Origin: Oceanobacter antarcticus
GTDB taxonomy: Bacteria > Pseudomonadota > Gammaproteobacteria > Pseudomonadales > Oceanobacteraceae
DNA: 64,000 nt
Reading direction: 5' to 3'
NCBI RefSeq assembly: GCF_044962685.1
Contig: NZ_JBBKTX010000013.1
Location: 75,264-139,263 of the forward strand
A program made the translations under genes and the position numbers. Within the stretch, counting starts at the first letter, position 1, and the number at the start of each line of letters is the position of its first letter. The notes under the pieces are model-generated. The model saw nothing but the letters and a program-made list of their open reading frames with translations. It had not been told where the DNA came from and ran no database searches. This document shows, piece by piece, positions 44,753 to 53,490 of the stretch.

Positions 44753-45085
44753 TTACTGTCCTCCATTCTGTACACGTTCGCGGATCATTGCGCGCACTGG
44801 TACAAAGTCATACGTCGGGTAACATTCGGTGCGAAAAACGCCCCAGGCGGAACGCTCCAGCTCTACATTGATTTTTGGCAACAAGGACGGTGGCAAGCGC
44901 AGTGTTACGATCTGTCCAAGCCCCATGGCAACCGTCCAGGAAACGATTTCCACGCCTTCCACAGGAAAGCGCTCCCACCAGTCCATTTTTTTCATATGGC
45001 TCTGGATCTCTTCCAGATTCTTCGACTGGTCATGCTTCAGCACCACCGTCAGCAACAGGGTGTCGTTCGTCTGTGCACTACTCAC
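44753..45085 (-). CDS. Small protein of unknown function, muconolactone isomerase-like in size
   Basis: A 110-aa protein with TLLLTVVLKHDQSKNLEEIQ at the N-terminus and ERSAWGVFRTECYPTYDF near the C-terminus. The strand-helix pattern suggests a dimeric ferredoxin-like barrel, as in muconolactone isomerases and similar small enzymes, but no clear catalytic motif is recognised. It starts with GTG overlapping the FAD monooxygenase stop (GTGA) and abuts the next gene, so the three are tightly coupled. Confidence 0.7.
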   Translation of the reverse strand: MSSAQTNDTLLLTVVLKHDQSKNLEEIQSHMKKMDWWERFPVEGVEIVSWTVAMGLGQIVTLRLPPSLLPKINVELERSAWGVFRTECYPTYDFVPVRAMIRERVQNGGQ

Positions 45086-46239
45086 ACCGGGATCTCCTCA
45101 GATTCGCCTTGCAGTGGGACAGTCCAGGCATCGTAGCCGTACACCCAGTCAGCACTGCCCGCATTTTTGAGCCACTGATTGGAGCGCGAGCCGACTTGAA
45201 TCTGACGGGCACGATCCTGACGTACCGTCTGATACACATGCAGTGCCGCTTCCGCTTCGTCGCCGTTGGTGGCGTGTTCCAGCGTCCGCGCCAGTACGAT
45301 GGCATCTTCAATCGCCTGACCCGCTCCCTGGGCCATAAACGGCATCATCGGATGGCAAGCATCGCCCAACAAAGCAATACGTCCCTTGCTCCAGCACTCC
45401 AACGGATCCCGTTCGTACAGGGCGGTTTTCAGTACCTCGTCACACGCATCCAGCAAGTTCCGAGCCTGTGGATGGAAATGGGTATAGTGGCTACGCAACT
45501 CGTCGCAGTCTCCCGCACCCGTCCAGCTCTCTTCAGTCCAGCTGTTCTGGGCGGTCGTGGCAAAAATAAAGATGTCCTTACCCTGATTCAGCGGGAAGGT
45601 CACAATCTGACTTTCCGGGGTTTCACCCCACCATTTGGTGAAAGCCTGAATATCCGGAATATCTTGCAGCCGTTCGACGGGTACCACGGCACGGTAGGCA
45701 ACCACTCCGGTAAAGCGCGGCTGTTCTTCTCCAAACAAATGGGCACGTACGGCGGAGTGAATACCATCACCACCGAGCACAACATCCAGCGGATAACTCT
45801 GGCCTGCCGTGGTTTCCACCACAACACCATTAGTCTGTTCCTCAATACGATTGATACGGGCGTTAAACACCACGTTACGGCGATCAAACGCAGCGGCCAA
45901 AGCTGCCAGCAGGTCTGCACGATGAATGGTCAGCTGTGGTGCTCCATATTGGATCTCAGCGTCATTCGACATAGCCAGACGTGAGGTTTCTTCGCCGCTA
46001 TCCCACATCCGGCTAATGCGATGGGTGGGGCGGGCGGCCGTTTTGCGAATGGCTTCATTCAGACCCAGACCATCCAGGGCCTTGACGGCATTTGGAGTCA
46101 GGTTAATGTCAGCACCAATCCGCAAATACGCTTTTGATTGTTCGAAAACGGTGACCTCATGGCCCATGCGCTGCAATGCGATAGCAGCGGTCAAACCACC
46201 AATACCGCCACCTACCACACCAATTGATAATTTCGCCAT
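45082..46239 (-). CDS. FAD-dependent aromatic monooxygenase, NicC-like
   Basis: A 385-aa class A flavoprotein hydroxylase. FAD motif VGGGIGGLTAAIALQ at residues 9-23, the DG motif GGDGIHSAVRAHLFG, and the GD motif RIALLGDACHPMMPFMAQG are all present. WVYGYDAW near the C-terminus and the general sequence recall 6-hydroxynicotinate 3-monooxygenase (NicC) and salicylate hydroxylase. Decarboxylative or simple hydroxylation of a hydroxylated aromatic or pyridine acid is likely. Lies 10 bp after the VOC gene. Confidence 0.88.
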   Translation of the reverse strand: MAKLSIGVVGGGIGGLTAAIALQRMGHEVTVFEQSKAYLRIGADINLTPNAVKALDGLGLNEAIRKTAARPTHRISRMWDSGEETSRLAMSNDAEIQYGAPQLTIHRADLLAALAAAFDRRNVVFNARINRIEEQTNGVVVETTAGQSYPLDVVLGGDGIHSAVRAHLFGEEQPRFTGVVAYRAVVPVERLQDIPDIQAFTKWWGETPESQIVTFPLNQGKDIFIFATTAQNSWTEESWTGAGDCDELRSHYTHFHPQARNLLDACDEVLKTALYERDPLECWSKGRIALLGDACHPMMPFMAQGAGQAIEDAIVLARTLEHATNGDEAEAALHVYQTVRQDRARQIQVGSRSNQWLKNAGSADWVYGYDAWTVPLQGESEEIPV

Positions 46240-46249
46240 GGAATACTCC

Positions 46250-47218
46250 TTACGGTTTGTCTCGGGCGGTAATAAACGTTTTGCTGGCCGCTTGCGGGCC
46301 GCTGGATTGACGGCGGGTATTGCCGTCTATGCCTCCAGAGATGGCCCACTCGGCAAAAACAGTTGGGCCAGGCTCGAAGTCGCGGGGCTGCCATTCCGCG
46401 GTCAGCTCATCTTCGTCGGCGTAGTATTCCACCAGTGCTCCCGCCGGGTTGCGGAAGTACCAGAAAAATGCCGACGATATCGGGTGACGACCCGGCCCAA
46501 GTTCAGTATCCCAACCCAGGCGGGAAATATTCATGCCGCCACCAAAGACTTCGTGAATATCGCGTACGGCAAAAGCGACATGATTGAGTCCGGCCCGAGG
46601 TTCTGGCGGTTGCAGTAAAAAGATGTCGTGGTGACCGCCTTTCTCGGAGCAACGCATGAATGCACCTTTCTGCGGATATCGATCGGATGTCACAAAATCC
46701 AGAGTGTCGCGATAAAAGGCTTCACAGGCCATCACGTCATTGACGAAGAACACGACATGGCCCACTTCAATCGGGGTAGCTTGATCATAAATCGGGCTGG
46801 GCTGATTAATCCGGCCACGCTCGTTCCAGCTGTTGTGGCCGACACACTCAATCTCAATGTCGCGTTTGATGCTTTTCTGCAGACGCACACCCAGGCCATT
46901 CGGATCAAGACAACCCGCATGTTGCCCGGTAAAAAAATAGCCTGGCTTGGAAGCCATCCGGTCGGCATACCAAGCCAGGTCGTCATCGGATTCCACTCCC
47001 CAGACCACTTCTCTCAGTGTCGGTCCAGTTTCAATGGCAGGGGGCAAGGAAGCATCGTCCTTGTGCTTGATCACTACCCGGCAGCCATTCAGTGTTTCGA
47101 ACACCTGTTCGGTCGCCGAATGACTCAGTAGCGTCAGACCCCAATCGGCAAAGAAGCGCTGGCATAACGCCAGATCTTCCACACCAAACGTAATTTCGTC
47201 GATTCCCAATATACTCAT
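46250..47218 (-). CDS. Two-domain VOC-family (extradiol-type) dioxygenase
   Basis: A 322-aa protein with two vicinal-oxygen-chelate domains (about 5-125 and 145-270). The second carries EVGHVVFFVNDVMACEAFYRD, GLNHVAFAVRD and LVEYYADEDEL, giving the His-His-Glu metal set of extradiol ring-cleavage enzymes. It is placed beside the monooxygenase and would cleave the hydroxylated ring. A C-terminal extension of about 40 residues is basic. Confidence 0.85.
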   Translation of the reverse strand: MSILGIDEITFGVEDLALCQRFFADWGLTLLSHSATEQVFETLNGCRVVIKHKDDASLPPAIETGPTLREVVWGVESDDDLAWYADRMASKPGYFFTGQHAGCLDPNGLGVRLQKSIKRDIEIECVGHNSWNERGRINQPSPIYDQATPIEVGHVVFFVNDVMACEAFYRDTLDFVTSDRYPQKGAFMRCSEKGGHHDIFLLQPPEPRAGLNHVAFAVRDIHEVFGGGMNISRLGWDTELGPGRHPISSAFFWYFRNPAGALVEYYADEDELTAEWQPRDFEPGPTVFAEWAISGGIDGNTRRQSSGPQAASKTFITARDKP

Positions 47219-47263
47219 GTTCTGTTCTCGCTCAGAGCTTGCTTTAATCAGGCTGAACCCGAT

Positions 47264-48028
47264 TCATGGCATCACAAAACCGCCGTTGACTGGCAGTGTT
47301 TGTCCGGTAATAAAGCGGGCCATATCCGACAAGGCAAAAATCACCGCACCACAAACGTCTTCCGGCAGTTGGGTGCGCTTCAGTGGACGTTGTTGGCGAT
47401 ACAGATCCTTGCGGCCTTGTGGCACATATGCCGTGGCCTCTACGGCAACCAGACCTGGTGCGATGGCGTTCACCGTGATGTTGTCATCACCTAGCTCGGT
47501 TGCCAGAGAGCGCGTCATGGCCATGATGGCACCTTTGCTGGCGGTATAAGCCAGCAGCTGCGGTGCGCCCCAGATGGCGGTATCGGAAGCCAGATTCACA
47601 ATGGCACCACGACCACTCATTCGCAGTGCAGGCAAACAGGCATTCGTTACCAACCAGCTACCACGGACATTCACTTCCATCACCCGATCCCAGGTGTCGA
47701 TTGCCAGCTCTTCGGTGGTTTTACCTCCAGAGTTGGTGATCGCGGCGTTATTGACCACCCCATCCAGACCGCCCAGCGCCTCTACCGCCTGCGAGACAGC
47801 CATGGCGACCGATTGAGGATCGCGCACATCTAGCGCCAATCCAGTCGCATCGAGACCCTGATCCCGCAAAGTAGCAGCGGATGCTTTGACCTGTTCTTCC
47901 AGAATATCGGCTAGCGCCACACGTGCTCCAGCACGCGCCAGTTGTTCGGCAAAAACCAATCCAAGCCCACGGGCAGCGCCAGTGACCAGTACCTTACGCC
48001 CCTTCAGAAGTTGGTTGATCGTACTCAT
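47264..48028 (-). CDS. SDR family oxidoreductase
   Basis: A 254-aa classical short-chain dehydrogenase with TGAARGLG, NNAA, a catalytic Ser and the intact YTASK motif, unlike the second SDR at 39558. It lies between the transporter permease and the ring-cleavage genes in the first operon. It may act as a dihydrodiol or alcohol dehydrogenase for the Rieske product. Confidence 0.9.
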   Translation of the reverse strand: MSTINQLLKGRKVLVTGAARGLGLVFAEQLARAGARVALADILEEQVKASAATLRDQGLDATGLALDVRDPQSVAMAVSQAVEALGGLDGVVNNAAITNSGGKTTEELAIDTWDRVMEVNVRGSWLVTNACLPALRMSGRGAIVNLASDTAIWGAPQLLAYTASKGAIMAMTRSLATELGDDNITVNAIAPGLVAVEATAYVPQGRKDLYRQQRPLKRTQLPEDVCGAVIFALSDMARFITGQTLPVNGGFVMP

Positions 48029-48040
48029 CTATGCCTCTCC

Positions 48041-48811
48041 TCACGCAGTCGCCAGATTGGCTTTGGGCATGTAGTGCAACACTCGCTTCTCCGCCAACAC
48101 CACACCGCCATAGGCAACAATCCCGATAAGTGTGAGGCCTACGATGGCAACAAACACACCAGCGGTATTTCCCTGACCTTCAGAATCCACCAACAAGTAG
48201 CCCAGACCCAGATTGCCACCCACCAGCTCGCCTACTGTGACGCCAATCACCGCCAGCGTGGAGGCAATACGCAAGCCAGAAAACAGCGCGGGCATGGCAG
48301 ATGGAAATTCCACCAGCCGGAAGATCTGCCAACGGCTGGCATTCATGATGCGAATCAGGTTGACCATATCCGGGTCAACTGTGCGCACTGCGGACAGCAC
48401 GTTAATCATCACCGGGAAAAAAACGATCAGTACTGCGACCAGAATTTTGGGATAAATGGTGTACCCCAGCCACATCACAAACAGCGGTGCAAAGGCGACT
48501 TTCGGGGCAATTTGCAACGCCAGGATATAAGGTGACAACATCGCTTCAGCAGCAGGGGACAACCCCAGGGCGACACCGATCGCAAGCCCCAGAAATGCCC
48601 CAATACCAAAGCCGAGCAGCACCTCTACCGCAGTGATCAGAGTATGTTTGAGCAGCTCGCTGTTGTTCCACATAACGAAGAACTCATGCCAGACATGGCT
48701 CAAATTGGGCAGCACGTATTCAGGCATACCCATAGCTGCAGGCCCCCACTCCCAGCTCCCCAGAAACAGCAGCAGAATCCCGACACTGCCGGCAATGGTT
48801 CGATTATTCAT
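48041..48811 (-). CDS. ABC transporter permease (SsuC/ThiX type)
   Basis: A 256-aa inner-membrane permease with about six transmembrane helices and the EAA-like loop (AVRTVDPDMVNLIRIMNASRWQ... LVEFPSAMPALFSGLRI). The ATG at 48811 follows AGGAGGCATAAC, so the upstream GTG at 48829 is not favoured. It works with the binding protein and ATPase encoded just upstream. Confidence 0.93.
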   Translation of the reverse strand: MNNRTIAGSVGILLLFLGSWEWGPAAMGMPEYVLPNLSHVWHEFFVMWNNSELLKHTLITAVEVLLGFGIGAFLGLAIGVALGLSPAAEAMLSPYILALQIAPKVAFAPLFVMWLGYTIYPKILVAVLIVFFPVMINVLSAVRTVDPDMVNLIRIMNASRWQIFRLVEFPSAMPALFSGLRIASTLAVIGVTVGELVGGNLGLGYLLVDSEGQGNTAGVFVAIVGLTLIGIVAYGGVVLAEKRVLHYMPKANLATA

Positions 48812-48832
48812 TGTTATGCCTCCTGTCACGCC

Positions 48833-49891
48833 TTATTGACGTTCATCGATTGCGGTCACCAGAATGTGCGGCTTGGTAGACTGTGATGTGATCGAGGCGC
48901 CAGGGCGGGCGTTCTTGGCAAACTCATTGGTGAACAAATCCTGCAGTGACACTGCATGCTTGACGATGCCCTCGTCGAGGTAAAATTTGGCGACACCTGC
49001 CAGTCGGTTTTCATCAATCAGACCTGGCATCAGCTGATTTTTGTAAACACGTTCATTAAACAGGGCAAAGGCACGTTCGAGATAATCTTCCCGGCCTTTG
49101 AATGAAGGGACTGCGGTGGCAAAATCGATCGCCGCCTGCTGCGGATCGGCCATGATGTCACGCATGCCCTTGAGGGTTGCGGTCACAACGCCCTGGACAA
49201 TGTCCGGGTGATTATTGATAGCATCATCAGAAGCAAGAATTGCCTGCGCCATACTGTCAAACATATTGGCTTCAGGCATCAGGCTGACACTGCGGCCACC
49301 ATCACGAGCCGAGATGACCCAGTCTGGGGCGCCAGCCATCGCATCGGCTTTACCTGCCGCAAACAATTTCCAGACACCGGCAGGTCCCGCCGCCTGAATA
49401 TCCAGATCGGTCTTGCTGAGACCTGCTTTTTTCAGTGTCGCCAGCAAGGCATAATACGTGGTGTCCGAATACGACATGACGGTGACCGTCTTGCCTTTCA
49501 AATCGGCCACGCTTTTAACCCCCGAGTCATCCCCCATGGCCAAAACGGTCAGACTGCCCGCACCCAACACGGCAACGGCTTTCACTGGAATACCGTTGGC
49601 GCGAACAATCAGCGGAGTGTCACCAATAGCACCACCGACCATGGCGTTACCAGAGCCGATCTGTTTGGCAACGTCGACACCTCCACGAGCGGTAACAAAA
49701 TTGACCTTCAGGTTTTCTTCGGCGAAGTAGCCTTTGTATTGCGCCAGCGTCCAGGGTGCAAATGCAGGCAGCGTGGGTGGAGCAGGCATGAGGTACGTAA
49801 TTTCCTGCAATTCTGCCTGAGAAAAGGTAGACCAGATCATGGCGGCACTTACCATCGAGGCCCTGACGAGGGTTTTGCTAAATAGCTTCAT
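48833..49891 (-). CDS. ABC transporter substrate-binding protein (NMT1/SsuA type)
   Basis: A 352-aa periplasmic protein with signal peptide (cleavage near SQA) and an NMT1/SsuA-like fold; FAPWTLAQYKGYFAEENLKVNF and GGVDVAKQIGSGNAMVGGA are typical. This class binds sulfonates, nitrate, pyrimidines, phthalates and other aromatic acids. Its co-operonic ring-cleavage enzymes favour an aromatic carboxylate or N-heterocycle as ligand. It lies 21 bp before the permease start. Confidence 0.92.
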   Translation of the reverse strand: MKLFSKTLVRASMVSAAMIWSTFSQAELQEITYLMPAPPTLPAFAPWTLAQYKGYFAEENLKVNFVTARGGVDVAKQIGSGNAMVGGAIGDTPLIVRANGIPVKAVAVLGAGSLTVLAMGDDSGVKSVADLKGKTVTVMSYSDTTYYALLATLKKAGLSKTDLDIQAAGPAGVWKLFAAGKADAMAGAPDWVISARDGGRSVSLMPEANMFDSMAQAILASDDAINNHPDIVQGVVTATLKGMRDIMADPQQAAIDFATAVPSFKGREDYLERAFALFNERVYKNQLMPGLIDENRLAGVAKFYLDEGIVKHAVSLQDLFTNEFAKNARPGASITSQSTKPHILVTAIDERQ

Positions 49892-49937
49892 GGTGTACTC
49901 CTGTCGATTACAGTCGTTTTTGGTTGTTTGTTTTCAA

Positions 49938-50816
49938 TCAATGCATTGAGCCTTCATCACCAACGTGCAACAGTTCCATCAGGCGACCGATCAGAGGGCC
50001 TGTACCCGGTAATTTGCGACGTTCAAGTGGGTTGTTGCGAAATGGAAGGTCTACCGTTATTTCTTCAATGATGGTGCCGGGGCGGCTGCTCATTACCAGA
50101 ATACGATCGGAAAGTGCGACCGCCTCTGCCAGATCATGAGTAATAAAAAGGGCCGTTTTCTGTTCGTTGTAGAGCGTATTCGCCAGATCCTGTTGCAATA
50201 CCATCTTGGTCTGGGCATCCAGCGCCGAAAATGGCTCATCAAGAAACAGGACGTCTGGCTTCATCGCCAGCGTTCGTGCCAGAGCCGCACGTTGGCGCAT
50301 CCCCCCGGACAACTGGAATGGATAATGCTTTTCAAACCCTGCCAAGTGACATTTAGCCAACATGTCCCGGGCGATGGCCTGACGCTCAGCCTTGGGCACT
50401 CGCGCTATTTCCATCCCGACTTCGACGTTCTTTTGAATCGTGCGCCACGGCATTAGCAAATCTTTTTGCAACATAAAGGCAACCCGTTTGACTGGGCCTT
50501 TGACTTCTTGCCCCGCCACCATCACGGTGCCAGTCGTAGCGGAGTACAATCCACTGCCCATGTTCAGCAGGGTGCTTTTGCCACAACCGGATGGACCAAT
50601 AAGAGAAACGACTTCACCCTTTCGAATAGCAAAGTTCAAATCCTTGACTACGGCGGGGGCTTGCTGTTGATCCTTTTGTGGAAATGCCTTGCTGACGCCA
50701 CGGAACTCAATCTCGACCCGATTAGGGGTTACATCACCACCAGGAGCAGCCACCGCTGCGGTGGATTCTCTGGTTACAGATTCATTGACGACATACATAG
50801 GGCTGGTTGTGGTCAT
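49938..50816 (-). CDS. ABC transporter ATP-binding protein
   Basis: A 292-aa ABC ATPase, with Walker A GPSGCGKSTLL, signature LSGGMRQRAALAR and Walker B VLFLDEPFSALD, like SsuB/TauB. The ATG at 50816 (MTTTSPMYVVNE) follows AAGAGTGATTCC; an in-frame ATG at 50837 lies within the candidate operator. It is the first gene of the first catabolic operon. Confidence 0.94.
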   Translation of the reverse strand: MTTTSPMYVVNESVTRESTAAVAAPGGDVTPNRVEIEFRGVSKAFPQKDQQQAPAVVKDLNFAIRKGEVVSLIGPSGCGKSTLLNMGSGLYSATTGTVMVAGQEVKGPVKRVAFMLQKDLLMPWRTIQKNVEVGMEIARVPKAERQAIARDMLAKCHLAGFEKHYPFQLSGGMRQRAALARTLAMKPDVLFLDEPFSALDAQTKMVLQQDLANTLYNEQKTALFITHDLAEAVALSDRILVMSSRPGTIIEEITVDLPFRNNPLERRKLPGTGPLIGRLMELLHVGDEGSMH

Positions 50817-50829
50817 AGGAATCACTCTT

Positions 50830-50847
50830 TGTTTCATATCTGAATTG
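50830..50847 (-). promoter_or_regulatory. Weak copy of the candidate IclR operator before the ABC operon
   Basis: TGTTTC-ATATCT-GAATTG keeps one perfect half site and half of the other, at the same 6-bp spacing as the sites at 41888 and 52250. Read on the minus strand, ATATGAAACA is identical to the half site at 41915-41924. Confidence 0.4.
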
Positions 50848-51137
50848 TTGATTTATATGTGAAATTACAATGCAGGTATGATGCCAGCCTTACCAAATTC
50901 CTTGCCAGCCGATCAGAAATTAGAATAAATATGTTTATTTTCAATAAGTTAAATAAAGAACATCTGTTATTGGTAGATGTGTTTCCAAAGCGTAGGTGAG
51001 AATGACAATACCCATTCCACTGGATCTGCATGAAAAACACACCAAAGGGGCGCACGGATAGGCACCATGCACCAGAAACAAACATACCCGAGCCAGTGAC
51101 ATCTCCAGCGTTTATCTGACAGGCTGGAAACAGACAT

Positions 51138-51161
51138 AAAAAAGCCCCGCATCAGCGAGGC
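51138..51161 (-). terminator. Rho-independent terminator of iclR
   Basis: On the minus strand GCCTCGC-TGAT-GCGGGGC forms a 7-bp stem (one G-U) followed by six U, starting about 24 bp after the regulator's stop codon. It separates the regulator from the downstream ABC operon. Confidence 0.9.
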
Positions 51162-51184
51162 CTGGTATATCCAGCGTTCCGAAA

Positions 51185-51985
51185 TCAGTATTCAACCGCT
51201 CGACGACCCTTGGTGTACCCCAGTAAGCGGGATAATTCAGCTGCATTGCTACGTACTTTGACCACCAGAGGTTGCAACTGTTGTTCATCAATGTGGTCTG
51301 ACGGAATTGTCGCTCCCAGCGCCGCAACCACCTTTCCCGAGCCATCCCGCACAGGGGCAGCAATGGTGGAAATACTGGATTCGTAAAAGCCTTCGCTCAA
51401 GGCATACCCACGTTGCATGTCCTGCTGCACCATTGCGTGTAAATCGGCCACCGTACGCGGGGTGCTGGAAGAGTAACCCGGCAACGGGTCATCCGGATAC
51501 AACTCGTACAGCTCGGCCAAGTCCAGATCTTCTAGCAGAATTCGCCCCAACACAGTCGCATGCGCCGGTAATCGGGTACCAACGTTGACCGAGCTGGCAA
51601 GAATCGTTGGTGGCGTGACCTTGGCGACGTACACAATCGATTGCTCATCCCGTACCACCAGGTTACAGCTGTAGCCAATGTCCCGGCTCAGACGATTTAG
51701 CACAGGCTGTCCCAGTTCTGTCAGTTCCAGTGACGCCAGATATTCAAACCCCAGCCGTAATACCGCCATGCCCAGTCGGTACTCATTCCCGTAACGGGTT
51801 ACAAATCCCATGCTTTCCAGCGTTGCCAGCAAACGAAAGACGGTGGTTCGCGGCAGATCCAGCCGTTTAGCCAGATCTGGCGCGGTCAACAGGGTGTTCT
51901 GGCGATTGAATTCCAGTAACAGCTTCAGGCCGCGCTCAAGACCAGGCACAACATACCGTTCCAGGCCTTCTGATTTTTCATTCAT
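51185..51985 (-). CDS. IclR-family transcriptional regulator
   Basis: A 266-aa regulator with an N-terminal winged helix (TAPDLAKRLDLPRTTVFRLLATLESMGFV) and a C-terminal IclR effector domain (SEGFYESSISTIAAPVRDGSGKVVAALGATIPSD). The ATG at 51985 follows GGAG; a GTG at 52003 is less likely. It is divergent from the porin and upstream of the two catabolic operons, and is the obvious pathway regulator, probably binding the substrate or an intermediate. Confidence 0.93.
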   Translation of the reverse strand: MNEKSEGLERYVVPGLERGLKLLLEFNRQNTLLTAPDLAKRLDLPRTTVFRLLATLESMGFVTRYGNEYRLGMAVLRLGFEYLASLELTELGQPVLNRLSRDIGYSCNLVVRDEQSIVYVAKVTPPTILASSVNVGTRLPAHATVLGRILLEDLDLAELYELYPDDPLPGYSSSTPRTVADLHAMVQQDMQRGYALSEGFYESSISTIAAPVRDGSGKVVAALGATIPSDHIDEQQLQPLVVKVRSNAAELSRLLGYTKGRRAVEY

Positions 51986-52249
51986 GGTTTGCTCCGGATG
52001 CACTGTTCAATGCCGCCATCCTGCTGGTGGCATGAATCCAAGGTCTGGAAATTCTCACAGCGAGACAAAGATTGTCAAACCGGTATATGACTCGATCAAG
52101 AGCTAGCGGATTGGCAAGAGACAAATTCACCCTATTCGTTCTCTCTCGGGCCGGTTCTGACGAGTAAACCAGCAATGTCAACAATTCTGTCGGTTCAGCA
52201 ATTGACCTAAGGACGCTAGACACTTAGTTTTATTTTAAATACAAAACAA

Positions 52250-52267
52250 TGTTTCTTATTTGAAACA
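52250..52267 (+). promoter_or_regulatory. Candidate IclR operator before the porin gene
   Basis: TGTTTC-TTATTT-GAAACA is a perfect 6+6 palindrome with 6-bp spacer, 31 bp before the porin start codon. A possible -35 TTGACC lies at 52202-52207. This is the best copy of the repeated site. Confidence 0.6.
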
Positions 52268-52298
52268 ACCAATAACCGGCATCCGAGGTAATCTCTGC

Positions 52299-53327
52299 AT
52301 GAAACAGACCCTAACCACTCTGACTGGCGCTTGCGTCCTGGTACTTTCCACCCAGGCGATTGCAGATACCAAACCACCTCAGGTTTACGGCACCATCAGT
52401 GCCCGCGTCGTGGACTTCAGTGATACCAACTTCATCGGTCAGGATGTGGATAGTACACCCACCTTGTATGAAGGTATTGTGGGCCTCAAAGGCCTGCATA
52501 TTCTGCAAAACGGGATGAAATTGGCGTACCGGTTTGAGGCTGATTTTGCCCCTATCGCAGAAGCAGATGGCAGTGAAAGCAAATACTACGGTGCAACATC
52601 AACAGAAGACCCGATCTTTATTCGCTATGCCGGCGCGGCACTGATCACTCAGTATGGTCTGTTTGCTTTCGGTGACGCCATGTCCGGGGTGTATTCTGAA
52701 TTCTACGCCCCGGTCGATGTATTCGAAGTGAATACCCAAGACAGTACTCCGACCGGTGCTCCCAACGGTTCCCGCATGTGGACTCAAACCAAATGGTCAA
52801 AAGACGGGTTGGTCTATAAAACCCCGGTATGGAACCATATGTTTGCCAAGGTGGTATACGCCTCCATCGGGAATGAATCCGGTGAAGCAGATGACCTGAA
52901 GATCATTCACGGTGTGTACAAGGACAAGGCATTCATGTTTGGTGTCAACTTGTCAGTCTATGACAAGACATTGGCCGGAGCCGCCAACGGTGAAGATGAT
53001 CGCAAGCGTTGGGTTGTAGCGTCTCACTACAATTGGGACAGCTTCAGCCTGGCTGGCGTGTATGAAAAGAACATCGCACTCGGCAGCGCCGGTGCTGATT
53101 TCGACGTCAAAGCCGTTACCGGCACCTACACGAATGGGGCGTTCAGTGCGTCCGCATCCTGGCAAAATCGCGAAACGCCAAGTGCTGGAGCACTTACGGA
53201 AGACACCGCAAAGCTGGCCAAGGTGAGCTATCAACTGGATCCAATGATGGAATTGTGGCTGGAAGCAGGCAAATACAGCGAATCAGACAACGACAACATC
53301 GGTGTTGGTACCAAAGTAAAATTCTGA
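52299..53327 (+). CDS. Gram-negative porin
   Basis: A 342-aa outer-membrane porin with signal peptide (cleavage near AIA). PPQVYGTISARVVDFSDTNF and the later GLKGLHILQNGMKLAYRFEADF match the general porin pattern of proteobacterial 16-strand trimers, and the protein ends in VKF with a terminal Phe. The ATG at 52299 follows GAGG. Divergent from iclR with a shared operator, it probably admits the pathway substrate across the outer membrane. Confidence 0.88.
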   Translation: MKQTLTTLTGACVLVLSTQAIADTKPPQVYGTISARVVDFSDTNFIGQDVDSTPTLYEGIVGLKGLHILQNGMKLAYRFEADFAPIAEADGSESKYYGATSTEDPIFIRYAGAALITQYGLFAFGDAMSGVYSEFYAPVDVFEVNTQDSTPTGAPNGSRMWTQTKWSKDGLVYKTPVWNHMFAKVVYASIGNESGEADDLKIIHGVYKDKAFMFGVNLSVYDKTLAGAANGEDDRKRWVVASHYNWDSFSLAGVYEKNIALGSAGADFDVKAVTGTYTNGAFSASASWQNRETPSAGALTEDTAKLAKVSYQLDPMMELWLEAGKYSESDNDNIGVGTKVKF

Positions 53328-53351
53328 TTGGCTGTCATCTGCCAAAAGGAG

Positions 53352-53375
53352 GTGAATCGCAAGGAAGCGATTCAC
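53352..53375 (+). terminator. Hairpin downstream of the porin gene
   Basis: GTGAATCGC and GCGATTCAC form a perfect 9-bp stem with loop AAGGAA, 24 bp after the porin stop. No T tract follows, so termination may need Rho. A second inverted repeat, GGCCATCA...TGATGGCC, spans 53377-53411. Confidence 0.55.
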
Positions 53376-53490
53376 TGGCCATCAATCCAACTCCCCCCGG
53401 TCGCTGATGGCCAAGGGCAGCAATGCTGAACGGGTTGCTGCAGGGCTGGTTATCCTTCGTTTCCAGACCTTCATCGTTTGCGTGTGATCG

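Larger units (their letters stand above)
50817..51184. other. Gene-free regulatory region upstream of the ABC operon
   Basis: About 370 bp without a credible gene. It contains the iclR terminator at its right end, an AT-rich middle (50920-50970) and near 50830 the half site listed separately. It should hold the promoter of the first catabolic operon. Confidence 0.6.

Noticed and set aside
46250..47218. NicX-type dioxygenase and a standard nicotinate (nic) pathway
   Set aside because: The monooxygenase looks NicC-like, but the dioxygenase is of the VOC family, not the NicX family, and no nicotinate hydroxylase or maleamate amidase is present, so naming the island nic would be wrong.
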